A stretch of DNA of 64,000 nucleotides from an uncultured Oscillospiraceae bacterium (GTDB lineage Bacteria; Bacillota; Clostridia; Oscillospirales; Oscillospiraceae), in NCBI GenBank assembly GCA_900768135.1, contig CAAGBT010000030.1, positions 8,343-72,342 on the forward strand. The letters are read 5' to 3'. Below the pieces are notes generated by a model, which ran no database searches, was not told the origin of the DNA, and saw only the letters and a list, made by a program, of their open reading frames with translations. Made by a program: the position numbers and the translations under genes. Below are positions 1 through 8,909 of the stretch, piece after piece; within the stretch, counting starts at the first letter, position 1, and every line of letters starts with the position of its first letter.

Positions 1-84
1 CTGAGCGGCGGGAGTGTTCTTCAGGGAGCCGCCGAAGGAACCAACGGCGGTACGGCAGCAGTTAACAACGTACAATTCTTTCAT
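1..84 (-). CDS. Acetyl-CoA acetyltransferase (thiolase), N-terminal fragment
   Basis: Only the first 28 codons lie in the window; the gene continues off the left edge. The peptide begins MKELYVVNCCRTAVGSFGGS, which is the typical thiolase N-terminus (R-T-A/P-x-G-x-F-G-G). Thiolases of this type condense two acetyl-CoA to acetoacetyl-CoA, the first step of the clostridial butyrate route, or act in the reverse direction. The start is supported by an AAGGAG Shine-Dalgarno 8 bases upstream. The catalytic cysteines lie outside the window, so the subfamily cannot be checked. Confidence 0.85.
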   Translation of the reverse strand, partial: MKELYVVNCCRTAVGSFGGSLKNTPAAQ

Positions 85-143
85 GTTACTTCTCCTTAAA
101 AATTTCAGTTCCGGTTGGGGGACAGCCGGGAATCTTCAACCTG

Positions 144-172
144 ATTATACACAGGCAAAAATGAAAAATCAA
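144..172 (-). promoter_or_regulatory. Promoter of the thiolase gene
   Basis: Reading the minus strand, TTGATT and TATAAT are separated by 17 bases, a good match to a housekeeping sigma-A promoter. It leaves a leader of about 50 bases before the thiolase start. Confidence 0.6.
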
Positions 173-263
173 CTGCAAAGTTGCGCAAAATACGTAAAGT
201 TCTGATTTTTTTCTTTCATTTCGTTAACAAATTAACGAAAATGCAGCACAAACTGCATCATTT

Positions 264-298
264 GCAGAAAACAGGACGGAGCGCCTGCTCCGTCCTGC
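264..298 (-). terminator. Terminator after the PPIase gene
   Basis: A perfect 11-bp stem (CAGGACGGAGC with GCTCCGTCCTG) is followed on the minus strand by TTTTC, just after the foldase stop codon. It ends the glmU-prs-pth-mfd-foldase run. Confidence 0.75.
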
Positions 299-333
299 GG
301 CGGGTCATATCCGCTGCCTGGAGAAGAGGGCCG

Positions 334-1455
334 TCAGCCCGCTGCCTGCGCCGCCTGAATGGCCTCGTACAGCGCGCGCGCATCCAGCGCGCTGTACAGG
401 CTGCTGGTCCGGATCTGCGCGGCCTCGACCTCCTGCGTAATGAGATTGCTGAAGTATTCCTCACGCACGCTGTCGGCGGCGGCCGATTCGTCGAGCGGCA
501 GGCGCAGCAGGATGTGGTAGCCGAACTGCGACTCCACGATGCCGCTCACCTCGCCCTCGGCGAGCGCATAGGCGGCGTCCTCAAATTCCTGCACCATCGA
601 GCCGGTGGTAAAGGTGTAGCCTGCGGGATTGCTGGCGCGGCCGGGGTCCTCGCTGTATTCATCGGCGAGGGAGGCGAAGTAGGCGGAAAGATCCTCGCCG
701 GTGTAGCTGCTGAGCTTTTCGGCCAGCTCCTCGGCCAGCGCCTTCTTCGCGGCGATCTCCTCGTCGCTCAGCGCCTCGCCGGTGGCGGCGTCCTGCGTGG
801 CAAGGAGGATGTGGTCGGCGGTGATGTAGCCGTTCTGCGCGGCGTAAAGGGCAAGATCCTTGTTGGAGACGTAGAGCGGGCTGCCCTCCGTCAGGTAGAG
901 CGTGAGCAGGTTCTGATACAGGTAGTTGGTGCGCACCGCGCGCGCGTAGGTCTCGCGGCGCAGGCCGAGCCTGGCAAGCTCGGCGTCGTAGGCTTCCTCG
1001 CCGCCAAGCTGCTCAATGTCGCTCTGCACGCTCTGCTCCATGGCGGCCTTCTGCTCGTCGGTAAGCGCTGCGCCGTATTTTTCCGCCATGTTCTCCAGCA
1101 CCAGATGCTGCTTTACCGAGGCAAGCACATCCTCGTCCACATATTCGGCCACGCTCATCCCGTTGCCAAGAACATAGTCCCAGTCGAGCGCCGTGCCGGC
1201 GTAGTACTGCATGAAGCTGTCAAGGTAGGAAACGTTGTAGCCAATCCAGTAAAGCACCAGGTCGGCGCTCGCCGTGTTGCCGTCCACTGAGGCCACAAGC
1301 GCGTCCGGCGCAACGCCGCATACGTCGTAGGTCATGCCCTCCTGGATCGAGCCGGAGGAAAAGCCGCCTTCGGGGGAGAATGTGATCACTGCGAATGCGG
1401 CCGCAGCGGTGACCGCCGCCGCGCCAAGGATGGACAGGATTCGTTTTTTCAACAT
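334..1455 (-). CDS. Membrane/secreted peptidyl-prolyl isomerase (PrsA/SurA-like foldase)
   Basis: The 373-residue product has an N-terminal signal or anchor segment (lysines followed by ILSILGAAAVTAAAAFAVITF), a SurA-N-like helical region and a parvulin domain around residues 210-320. In that domain TADHILLAT and a later QFGYHILLRL are the typical rotamase strands. It should help secreted proteins fold outside the membrane. I start at the ATG at 1455, which has an AAGGGG site and encodes MLKKRILSILG. An upstream ATG at 1494 would lie inside mfd. The start is 4 bases after the mfd stop, so the two genes are probably translated from one message. Confident of family, not of clients. Confidence 0.85.
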   Translation of the reverse strand: MLKKRILSILGAAAVTAAAAFAVITFSPEGGFSSGSIQEGMTYDVCGVAPDALVASVDGNTASADLVLYWIGYNVSYLDSFMQYYAGTALDWDYVLGNGMSVAEYVDEDVLASVKQHLVLENMAEKYGAALTDEQKAAMEQSVQSDIEQLGGEEAYDAELARLGLRRETYARAVRTNYLYQNLLTLYLTEGSPLYVSNKDLALYAAQNGYITADHILLATQDAATGEALSDEEIAAKKALAEELAEKLSSYTGEDLSAYFASLADEYSEDPGRASNPAGYTFTTGSMVQEFEDAAYALAEGEVSGIVESQFGYHILLRLPLDESAAADSVREEYFSNLITQEVEAAQIRTSSLYSALDARALYEAIQAAQAAG

Positions 1456-1459
1456 GGTA

Positions 1460-4400
1460 TTACCCCTTCTTTTCTGTTTCTTCCTTATTGACACGCAGGT
1501 CGTTGACCAGCGTTAAGGCTGTGTCGAGCGCATCCTCGCCCGGCGCGAGGCGCAGTGTGAGCTTCGGCTCTGCGCCGGTGGCGGAAAGCGTGAGCCGGCG
1601 CTTGTTTTTCGGCAGCGAGCAGAGCAGCATCACCGCCTCCACCGGAACGGCGTCCGCGCCGGCGAAGGTGAATACGATCTCGCTTGCGCGCTGCGTGATG
1701 TCGCGCACGCCGGTGCGCGCGGCCTCGGCGCGCAGCAGCGCTACGTCCATCAGCCTCAGCACCGGCTGCGGCGGCTCGCCGTAGCGGTCGATCAGCTCGT
1801 CGAGCAGCTCCTGCGATTCCTCCGCCGTGTGCAGCGCCGCAATGCGGCGGTAGATGTCCATGCGCTGCTCGCCGGAGGGAATGTAGCTTTCCGGCAGGTT
1901 GGCCGATACCGTCAGGTCGGCGGAGCATTCCGTGCGGTTCGCAGCCTTTTCGCCGCGCTGCTCCAGCACGGCTTCTTCGAGCAATTGCAGGTACATATCG
2001 TAGCCCACGCTCATCATATAGCCCGATTGCTCCGGCCCCAGCAGGTTGCCCGCGCCGCGGATCTCAAGATCGCGCATGGCGATGCGGAAGCCGGAGCCGA
2101 ACTCCGCATATTCGCGGATCGCGGTGAGCCGCTTGGCCGCGACCTCCGTAAGGATTTTGCCCGCGCTGTAGGTCATGTAGGCGTAGGCGCGGCGGGCGCT
2201 GCGGCCGATGCGGCCGCGGATCTGGTGCAGCTGGGCAAGCCCCAGCCGGTCGGCATTTTCGATGATGAGCGTGTTGACGTTCGGGATATCGATGCCCGTT
2301 TCGATGATGGTGGTGCAGACCAGTACCTGAATTTCACCGTCCGAGAGCTGCTGCATCACGGACGAGAGACCCCTCTCGTCCATTTTTCCGTGCGCCACGC
2401 CGATCGTGACCTCCTCGCCAAGCAGCGAGCGGAGCTTTGCGGCGCAGCGGTCGATGGTCTCCACGCGGTTGTGCAGGTAGTAGACCTGCCCGCCGCGCGC
2501 AAGCTCGCGGCGAATGGCGTCGGCGATCACGCTCCAGTTGTGTTCCAGCACATAGGTCTGCACCGGTTGGCGATCGACCGGCGGCATCTCGATGGTGGAC
2601 ATATCGCGGATGCCGGACAGCGCCATGTTCAGCGTGCGGGGAATGGGCGTGGCCGAGAGCGTCAGCGTATCGACCTGGCGCGAAAGCTCCTTGAGCTTTT
2701 CCTTGTGCGTCACGCCGAAGCGCTGCTCCTCGTCGATGACGAGGAGGCCGAGGTCTTTAAAGTGCAGCCCCTTTTGCAGCAGCGAGTGCGTGCCGATGAG
2801 CAGGTCGATCTTCCCCTGCGCCGCATCCTGCATGATCTGCTTTTTCTGCGCGGGGGTCTTGAAGCGCGAAAGCACCTCGATGCGCACGGGGAACGAGCGG
2901 AAGCGGTTGATGGCGGTGGCGTAGTGCTGCTGGGCCAGCACCGTGGTCGGCACCAGAATGGCCGCCTGCTTGCCGTCCAGCACGCATTTCATCACGGCGC
3001 GCAGCGCGACCTCGGTTTTGCCGTAGCCCACATCGCCGCAGAGCAGCCGGTCCATCGGCGCGCGCCGCTCCATGTCGCTTTTGATCTCGGCGATGGCGCG
3101 CAGCTGGTCGTCCGTTTCCTCATAGTCGAAGGCGTCTTCAAATTCCTTCTGCCACGGGGAATCGGGCGAGAAGGCAAAGCCCGGGCGGCGCTGCCGCTCG
3201 GCGTAGAGCGCGATGAGTCCCTTGGCGAGGTCCTTTGCCGCGGCGCGCGCCCTGGTTTTTGCGCGCGCCCAGTCCGTGCCGCCAAGCTTTGAGAGCTTTG
3301 TGCGGGGCTGACCGTCCTCGTCCTCGCCGTGGCCGCCGATGTATTTCGAAACCATGTCGAGCTGCGTGGCGGGAACATACAGGCTGTCGTTGCCCGCGTA
3401 GCAGATCTTGATATAGTCCTTGTCCACGCCGTCCACGCGCATCCGCTCGATGCCGGCGAAGCGTCCGATGCCGTGATGGACATGGACCACAAGATCGCCG
3501 GGGGAGAGGTCTTCATAGGAGCGCAGCGCCGCGCGCGCGGACGTCTCCTTCCTGGGCCGCGCCTTTGCGCGCCTGCCGGACAGCGGCGCGGTCAGCTGCC
3601 CCTCCGTCAGGATGACCAGCTTCAGCTGCGGATATTCGCTGCCTGCACTCAGCGCGCCAAGGCCGAGGACCACCTCGCGCGGGGCGGGCAGGCGCTCGTT
3701 TGCAGAGTCGAGCTGCGCGCGGATGTTCCGCTCCTCCAGCAGGCGCTGGAGATTTCTGGCGCGCGTTTCGTTGCCGCAAAGCACCAGCACGCCGAACATC
3801 GCGCCAAGATAGCGCTCCATGTCGCCTGCGGCGGTTTCAAGGCTGCCGCCGTAGGACGGCAGCGAGCGGGCGTTCATGCTCAGCAGCGTCTTCGGCGCGA
3901 GCAGGCTGCGCGAGGTCGGCAGCGCGTCGAGCAGCACCGCGGCAAATTCGCCCAGCCGCCTGCTCAGCGCGTCCTGGCTGACCGCCAGCGCGGCAAAGTC
4001 GCCGCACAGCACGCCTTCTTCAATCAGGGGCTTTATGTCCTCCGAGAGTTCCCAGTGGTAATTTTTGCCGCGCTCCAGCACGCGCATTCCATCGTTCACC
4101 ACAACCAGCGTGTCGGCGGGCAAATAGTCGAGCGCGCAGATCTCGGCGGGGTAGCAGGCGGTAAGATAGCGGTCCATGCCGCCGGGCGGCAGACCGTTTT
4201 CCAGGCGTTCGATATCGCCGCGCAGCGTCCTTTCCGCTGCGGCGGCCTCCGGCTTCCGGGCAAGCTTCTGCGCCGCATGGCGCATCCGCTCAAGCATCGC
4301 GCCGCGCCCGCCCTCGGAAAGCGCAGGCAGCACCTCGGCGGCGGGCAGAATGGTCAGGGCTTTGATGTTTTGCGTGCGGCGCTGGGTCGTTACGTCGAAT

Positions 4401-5023
4401 TCGCCCATCGCGTCCACTTCATCGTCGAAGAATTCAATGCGCACGGGCGCGCTCAGTGGCGACCAGATATCGAGAATGCCGCCGCGCATGGCGAACTGCC
4501 CCACGCCCTCCACCGTTTCGGCGCGCGCGTAGCCCATGTCCGTGAGCGTGCGGCCAAGCGCGGAAAGGTCGAAGCGCACGCCGGGCGCAGCCTGGATGAC
4601 GGCGTTCTCCAGCGCCTGCGGCGGCAGCGTGCGCTGCATCAGCGCGTCGATCGTGGCGACCAGAACGCCCGCGCCGCCGTTTGCCAGGGCGCAGAGCGTG
4701 CCGATGCGCTGCTGCTCCCAGCCGTGGGAGGCGGATACGCGGTCGCGCAGCTGCCATTCGCGCGCGAAAAGCAGGCTCACGTTCTCGCCGAGCAGCGCGT
4801 GCAGGTCGGCGGCGGCGCGGTTCGCCTCCGCTTCGTCGGCGCAGAGCATCAGCAGCGGGCGCTGCGTCTGCTGCCGCAGCGCGGCGGCAAGCTGCGCGCG
4901 ATGCACGCCGGAAAGGCCGGATACGGCGGCGGGGCAGCGCCCGGCGTCAATATCAGCCAGCAGCTCGCGCGCTTCCGGCAGCGCCGCGATCGCGCGGTTC
5001 AGCTGCGCCATGCCCTGTCCCAT
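1460..5023 (-). CDS. mfd: Transcription-repair coupling factor Mfd
   Basis: The 1187-residue product has the usual length and domain order: a UvrB-like N-terminal part with a degenerate ATPase, a CarD-type RNA polymerase interaction domain around residues 505-580 (PGDLVVHVHHGIGRF), a RecG-like SF2 helicase (GDVGYGKTEVALRA Walker A, DEEQRFG Walker B, SATPIPRT motif III, then the Q/R-rich motif VI region) and a C-terminal TRCF domain. Mfd removes RNA polymerase stalled at DNA lesions and recruits UvrA. The start MGQGMAQ follows an AGGGGAGGG site. It lies between pth and the foldase gene, the common Firmicute order. Confidence 0.97.
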   Translation of the reverse strand: MGQGMAQLNRAIAALPEARELLADIDAGRCPAAVSGLSGVHRAQLAAALRQQTQRPLLMLCADEAEANRAAADLHALLGENVSLLFAREWQLRDRVSASHGWEQQRIGTLCALANGGAGVLVATIDALMQRTLPPQALENAVIQAAPGVRFDLSALGRTLTDMGYARAETVEGVGQFAMRGGILDIWSPLSAPVRIEFFDDEVDAMGEFDVTTQRRTQNIKALTILPAAEVLPALSEGGRGAMLERMRHAAQKLARKPEAAAAERTLRGDIERLENGLPPGGMDRYLTACYPAEICALDYLPADTLVVVNDGMRVLERGKNYHWELSEDIKPLIEEGVLCGDFAALAVSQDALSRRLGEFAAVLLDALPTSRSLLAPKTLLSMNARSLPSYGGSLETAAGDMERYLGAMFGVLVLCGNETRARNLQRLLEERNIRAQLDSANERLPAPREVVLGLGALSAGSEYPQLKLVILTEGQLTAPLSGRRAKARPRKETSARAALRSYEDLSPGDLVVHVHHGIGRFAGIERMRVDGVDKDYIKICYAGNDSLYVPATQLDMVSKYIGGHGEDEDGQPRTKLSKLGGTDWARAKTRARAAAKDLAKGLIALYAERQRRPGFAFSPDSPWQKEFEDAFDYEETDDQLRAIAEIKSDMERRAPMDRLLCGDVGYGKTEVALRAVMKCVLDGKQAAILVPTTVLAQQHYATAINRFRSFPVRIEVLSRFKTPAQKKQIMQDAAQGKIDLLIGTHSLLQKGLHFKDLGLLVIDEEQRFGVTHKEKLKELSRQVDTLTLSATPIPRTLNMALSGIRDMSTIEMPPVDRQPVQTYVLEHNWSVIADAIRRELARGGQVYYLHNRVETIDRCAAKLRSLLGEEVTIGVAHGKMDERGLSSVMQQLSDGEIQVLVCTTIIETGIDIPNVNTLIIENADRLGLAQLHQIRGRIGRSARRAYAYMTYSAGKILTEVAAKRLTAIREYAEFGSGFRIAMRDLEIRGAGNLLGPEQSGYMMSVGYDMYLQLLEEAVLEQRGEKAANRTECSADLTVSANLPESYIPSGEQRMDIYRRIAALHTAEESQELLDELIDRYGEPPQPVLRLMDVALLRAEAARTGVRDITQRASEIVFTFAGADAVPVEAVMLLCSLPKNKRRLTLSATGAEPKLTLRLAPGEDALDTALTLVNDLRVNKEETEKKG

Positions 5024-5170
5024 ATCCGTATCCCTCCCCTTTCAACGCATAAAAGGGCGCGGACCGCCCGCCTCAGGGGGTCCGTACCCATACAACACAT
5101 CACATTGCTACATCGCTGGTTTTCCGCTTTTCGGCTGTGCGCCGATGAAAAGCGGATCGTTTCCTCTGCA

Positions 5171-5199
5171 AGTATACTACGCCGGGGAGGAAAAGTAAA
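5171..5199 (-). promoter_or_regulatory. Candidate internal promoter for mfd
   Basis: On the minus strand TTTACT and TATACT are separated by 17 bases, in the 206-base gap between pth and mfd. The predicted leader of about 150 bases contains a strong hairpin at 5124-5155 (CCGCTTTTC pairing with GAAAAGCGG) and a second short stem (CGGACC/GGTCCG) near 5064-5086. No known riboswitch is recognised. Confidence 0.5.
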
Positions 5200-5229
5200 T
5201 GCGGGAATTGTGAATAATCTGCGCCGCGC

Positions 5230-5808
5230 TCAGTTGAATCTGTTCTGTGCGGCGTTCACGCCGCTGGTGATGATGCACTCTGCCGCGCCGAGCGCGCGGT
5301 CGAGCGCCTCGTCCACGGTCTTGCGCTCCTGCGCCGTAAACGGGCCGATTACCCAGTCCACAAGGTCATGCTCCGGCGCGCCCACGCCCACCTTCACGCG
5401 CGGAAAGGCGTCTGTGCCGAGGTGGGCGATGATGTTCTTCAGCCCGTTGTGGCCGCCTGCGCTGCCGCTGCCGCGCACGCGGATCTTGCCCAGCGGGAGC
5501 GAGACGTCGTCGGAGATGACGATGACGTGGTCGGCGGGAATTTTATAAAAGCGCGCAGCCTCGCCCACGGCCTCGCCGGAGAGGTTCATATACGTCTGCG
5601 GCATCATCAGCAGCACGTTCGCTCCGCCGAATTCGATCACCTCCGTCAGCGCGCGGAAGCGCAGCCGGTTGCAGCGCAGATTCTGCCTGTCGATCAGCCG
5701 CTCTGCGGCCATGAAGCCGATGTTGTGGCGGGTGTTTTCATACTGCCTGCCATAGTTGCCAAGGCAGACGAGCAGCCATTCCGGCGGGCCTTTCTTTTTA
5801 AAAAACAT
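5230..5808 (-). CDS. pth: Peptidyl-tRNA hydrolase
   Basis: The 192-residue protein is the normal length. It shows the family landmarks CLGNYG, the catalytic histidine in NTRHNIGF, MPQTYMNLSG, the catalytic aspartate in ISDDVSLPLGKIR and GSAGGHNGLKNI. Pth cleaves peptidyl-tRNAs that drop off ribosomes so the tRNA can be reused. The start MFFKKK follows an AGGGAG site at 7-base spacing; the open frame extends further upstream, but across the inverted repeat and without family similarity. Conserved neighbourhood prs-pth-mfd. Confidence 0.95.
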   Translation of the reverse strand: MFFKKKGPPEWLLVCLGNYGRQYENTRHNIGFMAAERLIDRQNLRCNRLRFRALTEVIEFGGANVLLMMPQTYMNLSGEAVGEAARFYKIPADHVIVISDDVSLPLGKIRVRGSGSAGGHNGLKNIIAHLGTDAFPRVKVGVGAPEHDLVDWVIGPFTAQERKTVDEALDRALGAAECIITSGVNAAQNRFN

Positions 5809-5911
5809 GATGTTGCTCCCTGTTCGCTCCCACGGGGGAAGCGCTTTTGGAACAGCGTAACACGGCGGATGGAAAATTGCAACCGCAATTTGGCCCTTCG
5901 CCGCGCGGAGC

Positions 5912-5949
5912 AAGGGGGGTGTTCTCTTTCCGAAGAGAACACCCCCCTT
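5912..5949 (-). terminator. Perfect 17-bp inverted repeat between prs and pth
   Basis: AAGGGGGGTGTTCTCTT pairs exactly with AAGAGAACACCCCCCTT around a 4-base loop. It lies 38 bases after the prs stop on the minus strand. There is no clear T-run on either side, so it may be a processing or stability hairpin and not a classical intrinsic terminator. Confidence 0.5.
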
Positions 5950-5986
5950 GAGCGTTATCCCACATCCAGTATACAGTGGAAAAATT

Positions 5987-6955
5987 TTAATTGAACAGCT
6001 TGGCGATGGAGATCTCCTGATACGTGCGCTCGATCGCCTCTGCAAATATCGGCGCAACGGTCAGGTACTTGATGCGGGCCTTGGCGAGCGTCGCTTCGTC
6101 CACGGGCGCGGGGATGGTGTCGAGCAGGGCAAGCTCGATGATGTTGCTCTTCTCCAGCCGCTCGAGCGCGGGGCCGGAAAGCACGCCGTGAGAGGCGCAG
6201 GCGTAGACTTTCTTCGCGCCGCCGACCTCAACGAGCGCCTTGGCGGCGTTGCAGAGGGAACCGGCGGTATCGACCATATCGTCGAAGAGGATGCACTCGC
6301 AGCCCTCCACGTCGCCGATCACGTTCATGACCTCGCACTGGTTGGCCTTCTGGCGGCGCTTATCCACGATGGCAAGGTTCATGTGCAGCTTCTGGGCAAA
6401 GGTGCGCGCACGGGCAACGGAACCCACGTCGGGGGAAACGACGACCATTTCCTCGCAGTGTGCGCCGAACTTTTTGGCGTAATAGTCCACGAAGATGGGG
6501 TTGCCGAAGAGGTTGTCCACGGGGATATCAAAGAAGCCCTGGATCTGGCTGGCGTGCAGATCCATGGTCAGCACGCGGTCGGCGCCGGCGGCAACGAGCA
6601 TATTGGCAACGAGCTTTGCAGAGATGGGGTCGCGGCTCTTGGCCTTGCGGTCCTGCCGGGCATAGCCGAAGTAGGGCATGACGGCGGTGATGCGGCCGGC
6701 GGAGGCGCGGCGGCAGGCGTCGATCATGATGAGCAGCTCCATCAGGCTGTCGTTGACGGGCTTGCAGGTGGACTGGACGAGAAACACGTCGCTGCCGCGC
6801 ACGGTCTCGTACAGGGAGACGGAGGCCTCGCCGTCGGCGAAGCTCTTGACCTCGCTCTCGCCGAGCTTGGTGCCGATGAGCTTGCAGATGTCGGCTGCCA
6901 GCTTGGGGTTTGCGTTGCCGGTGAAGATCTTGATGTCCTTGCCGTGAGAGATCAT
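5987..6955 (-). CDS. prs: Ribose-phosphate pyrophosphokinase (PRPP synthetase)
   Basis: The 322-residue protein makes PRPP from ribose-5-phosphate and ATP for purine, pyrimidine, histidine and NAD synthesis. It has the flexible-loop/ATP region PYFGYARQDRKAKSRDPIS, the divalent-metal histidine in TMDLHASQIQGFF and the PRPP-binding loop LFDDMVDTAGS. The start MISHGKDIKIF is in the region typical of the family. It lies downstream of the glmU-like gene, so nucleotide-sugar and nucleotide precursors share an operon, as in other Firmicutes. Confidence 0.96.
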   Translation of the reverse strand: MISHGKDIKIFTGNANPKLAADICKLIGTKLGESEVKSFADGEASVSLYETVRGSDVFLVQSTCKPVNDSLMELLIMIDACRRASAGRITAVMPYFGYARQDRKAKSRDPISAKLVANMLVAAGADRVLTMDLHASQIQGFFDIPVDNLFGNPIFVDYYAKKFGAHCEEMVVVSPDVGSVARARTFAQKLHMNLAIVDKRRQKANQCEVMNVIGDVEGCECILFDDMVDTAGSLCNAAKALVEVGGAKKVYACASHGVLSGPALERLEKSNIIELALLDTIPAPVDEATLAKARIKYLTVAPIFAEAIERTYQEISIAKLFN

Positions 6956-6993
6956 GGTGATGTACTCCTCTGTTTATAAAAAATTTTATGAAG

Positions 6994-8133
6994 TTACTTT
7001 TTCCTGTGCGCCGCGCGCCATTTTTCCGCCCAGCCGGGCTTTACGCTCTGCCGCGTCCGCGCGATGGCGAGCGAATCGTCCGGCACCTCTTCGGTGATGG
7101 TGGAGCCGGCGGCGATATAGCTGCCGCGCCCCACGTGCACCGGCGCGACGAGGTTGGTGTTGCAGCCGATAAAGGCGTCGTCCTCAATGGTGCAGCGGAA
7201 CTTCTGGAAGCCGTCGTAATTCGTCGTCACCGTGCCGCAGCCGAAGTTGATGCGCTCGCCGCAGTCGGTATCGCCAACGTAGGTAAGGTGGGAAATTTTC
7301 GTGCCGCTGCCGATGACGGAATTCTTGATCTCAACAAAGTCGCCGACCTTAACGTGGCCGCCGATCTTCGAGTTCGGGCGGACGTAGGCAAAGGGGCCGA
7401 CTGTGGTGTGATCGCCCACGGTGCTCTCGTTCAGCTGCGAGGCGTTCACCTCTGTCTCATCGCCGATCGTGCAGTCGCGAATCATGGCGTTGGGGCCGAT
7501 GGTGCAGTTTTCGCCGATCACGGTCGTTCCGCGCAGGATCGTGCCGGGCAGCAGCAGCGTGCCGCTGCCGATCTTCACGCGCGGGTCGATGTAAACGCTG
7601 TTCGGATCCAGAATGGAGACGCCCGCCTTGAGATGCTTTTCCGCGATCTTGCGGCGGCACATATCCTGCGCGTCGCGCAGCTCCTCTTCATCGCCCACGG
7701 GAAGAAAGCCCTGCGTGATCTCCGCGCCCTTGGGGAAGGCGGCGAAAGCGCCGTGTTCCTTCAGCACCTTGCAGCATTCCGCTGCATCGGCGGAGTAGAC
7801 CGCGCCGCCGGAGAACACGCCCACGGGCAGCACCGCGCCGTTCACGATCAGCACGCTGCCCGTTTCGCCCTTCAGAAGCTTCAGAAGCTCCGCTCCGTGC
7901 TTCGCCCCGTCTACATAGGTCACATCGGCGGCCTCGGGGATAAAGGGGCGCAGCACGTCGTGTGCGCGCACGTCGGAAACAACAAAAAACCGCTCGATAC
8001 CCCGTCCCATCAGTTCGCCGAACATCCAGGTGAGGATGGGGCAGAACAGGATGGGCTGAAGCATCAGCGGCGTCTTTTCGGTTGCAAGGGTCATATCGTC
8101 CGGCATGAAAAGCACGGCAAGCTTCTGATCCAT
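6994..8133 (-). CDS. GlmU-like protein with intact acetyltransferase half and degenerate uridylyltransferase half
   Basis: This 379-residue protein aligns with GlmU but is about 70 residues shorter. From residue about 172 it is a left-handed beta-helix with the GlmU active-site features: PFAYVRPNS, VEIKNSVIG, the catalytic histidine in SHLTYVGD, GTVTTNYDG and NTNLVAPVHVG. It should acetylate glucosamine-1-phosphate. The N-terminal part (residues 1-150) still resembles the nucleotidyltransferase fold but the LxAGxGTRMxS loop is replaced by LFMPDDMTLAT, and the metal-binding GDxPL segment reads NGAVLPV. UDP-GlcNAc pyrophosphorylase activity is therefore unlikely. The start at 8133 has AAAGGAG 9 bases upstream; the gene sits in the normal glmU place before prs. 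Confidence 0.85.
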   Translation of the reverse strand: MDQKLAVLFMPDDMTLATEKTPLMLQPILFCPILTWMFGELMGRGIERFFVVSDVRAHDVLRPFIPEAADVTYVDGAKHGAELLKLLKGETGSVLIVNGAVLPVGVFSGGAVYSADAAECCKVLKEHGAFAAFPKGAEITQGFLPVGDEEELRDAQDMCRRKIAEKHLKAGVSILDPNSVYIDPRVKIGSGTLLLPGTILRGTTVIGENCTIGPNAMIRDCTIGDETEVNASQLNESTVGDHTTVGPFAYVRPNSKIGGHVKVGDFVEIKNSVIGSGTKISHLTYVGDTDCGERINFGCGTVTTNYDGFQKFRCTIEDDAFIGCNTNLVAPVHVGRGSYIAAGSTITEEVPDDSLAIARTRQSVKPGWAEKWRAAHRKK

Positions 8134-8172
8134 TGGAGCCATCTCCTTTCGCGGCAGGCGGTCGTTACCGCC

Positions 8173-8178
8173 ATTATA
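8173..8178 (-). promoter_or_regulatory. Extended -10 promoter of the glmU-like/prs/pth operon
   Basis: On the minus strand TGC precedes a perfect TATAAT, an extended -10 element, about 40 bases upstream of the start codon. No good -35 hexamer is seen at the usual distance. Confidence 0.5.
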
Positions 8179-8290
8179 GCAAAGCTGCACGAAAAATCCA
8201 CCTTTTCCTGCAAAAAAAGCAAAAAATTTTTGAGAACGCCGGAGCGGCGCAATAATTTGAAAATATTGTTTCAAAAGATTGTTTTTCTGG

Positions 8291-8319
8291 TTGAATTCGC
8301 AATATTTTTGCGGTACAAT
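8291..8319 (+). promoter_or_regulatory. Promoter of trmL
   Basis: TTGAAT and TACAAT are separated by 17 bases, about 33 bases before the trmL start. It probably also drives pgk and the glycolytic genes that follow. Confidence 0.65.
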
Positions 8320-8351
8320 GATAAAACTTTCGCTTGGAGGGGGCGGCGCGC

Positions 8352-8873
8352 GTGCTGAATATCGTACTTGTCGAGCCGGAGATCCCGCAGAACTGCGGCA
8401 ACATCGCGCGCACCTGCGCCGCCACCGGCGCGCATCTGCACCTGATTCGGCCGCTGGGGTTCGACATTTCCGACCGCGCCGTCAAGCGCGCGGGGCTGGA
8501 CTACTGGTATCTGGTGGATATCAGCGTGTATGAAAATTTAGCAGACCTTTTTGCAAAGCATCCTGAAGCGGAGAAGGACTGCTGGCTCGCCACGACGAAG
8601 GCCCCGCAGGACTACTGCGCGGCGGAGTTCTGCGATGGCTGCTGGCTGTTTTTCGGCAAGGAAACGGCCGGCCTGCCGGAGCCGTTCCGCCTGGCGCATT
8701 ACGACCGCTGCATCCGGCTTCCGATGCGCAAGGAGGCGCGCAGCCTGAACCTTTCGAATTCCGTGGCGATCTTAACGTATGAGGCGCTGCGGCAAACGGG
8801 CTTTCCCGGCCTCAGGCACGAGGGGGAAATGCTGGAAGGGGCGCAAGATCCCAGATTCGTTTCAAATGAGTAA
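8352..8873 (+). CDS. trmL: tRNA (cytidine/uridine-34-2'-O)-methyltransferase TrmL
   Basis: The 173-residue SPOUT methyltransferase has the TrmL signatures VEPEIPQNCGNIART, FGKETAGLP and LPMRKEARSLNLSNSVA, which form the S-adenosylmethionine knot. It methylates the ribose of the wobble base of leucine tRNAs. I choose the GTG at 8352 (VLNIVLVEPE) because GGAGGGGG lies just upstream and the family starts here; a TTG at 8334 overlaps that Shine-Dalgarno site. Confidence 0.92.
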   Translation: MLNIVLVEPEIPQNCGNIARTCAATGAHLHLIRPLGFDISDRAVKRAGLDYWYLVDISVYENLADLFAKHPEAEKDCWLATTKAPQDYCAAEFCDGCWLFFGKETAGLPEPFRLAHYDRCIRLPMRKEARSLNLSNSVAILTYEALRQTGFPGLRHEGEMLEGAQDPRFVSNE

Positions 8874-8909
8874 CCAAATCGTATGTGCATATTATGAGGA
8901 GGAAACAAC

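Noticed and set aside
3329..5548. Long plus-strand frame (739 codons) opposite mfd
   Set aside because: It is antisense to a fully conserved mfd. The high GC content and third-position bias leave long open antisense frames; composition is Arg/Ala/His-rich with no family match.
6994..8133. Annotation as a normal bifunctional GlmU
   Set aside because: The nucleotidyltransferase signature loop and metal aspartate are missing and the domain is too short.
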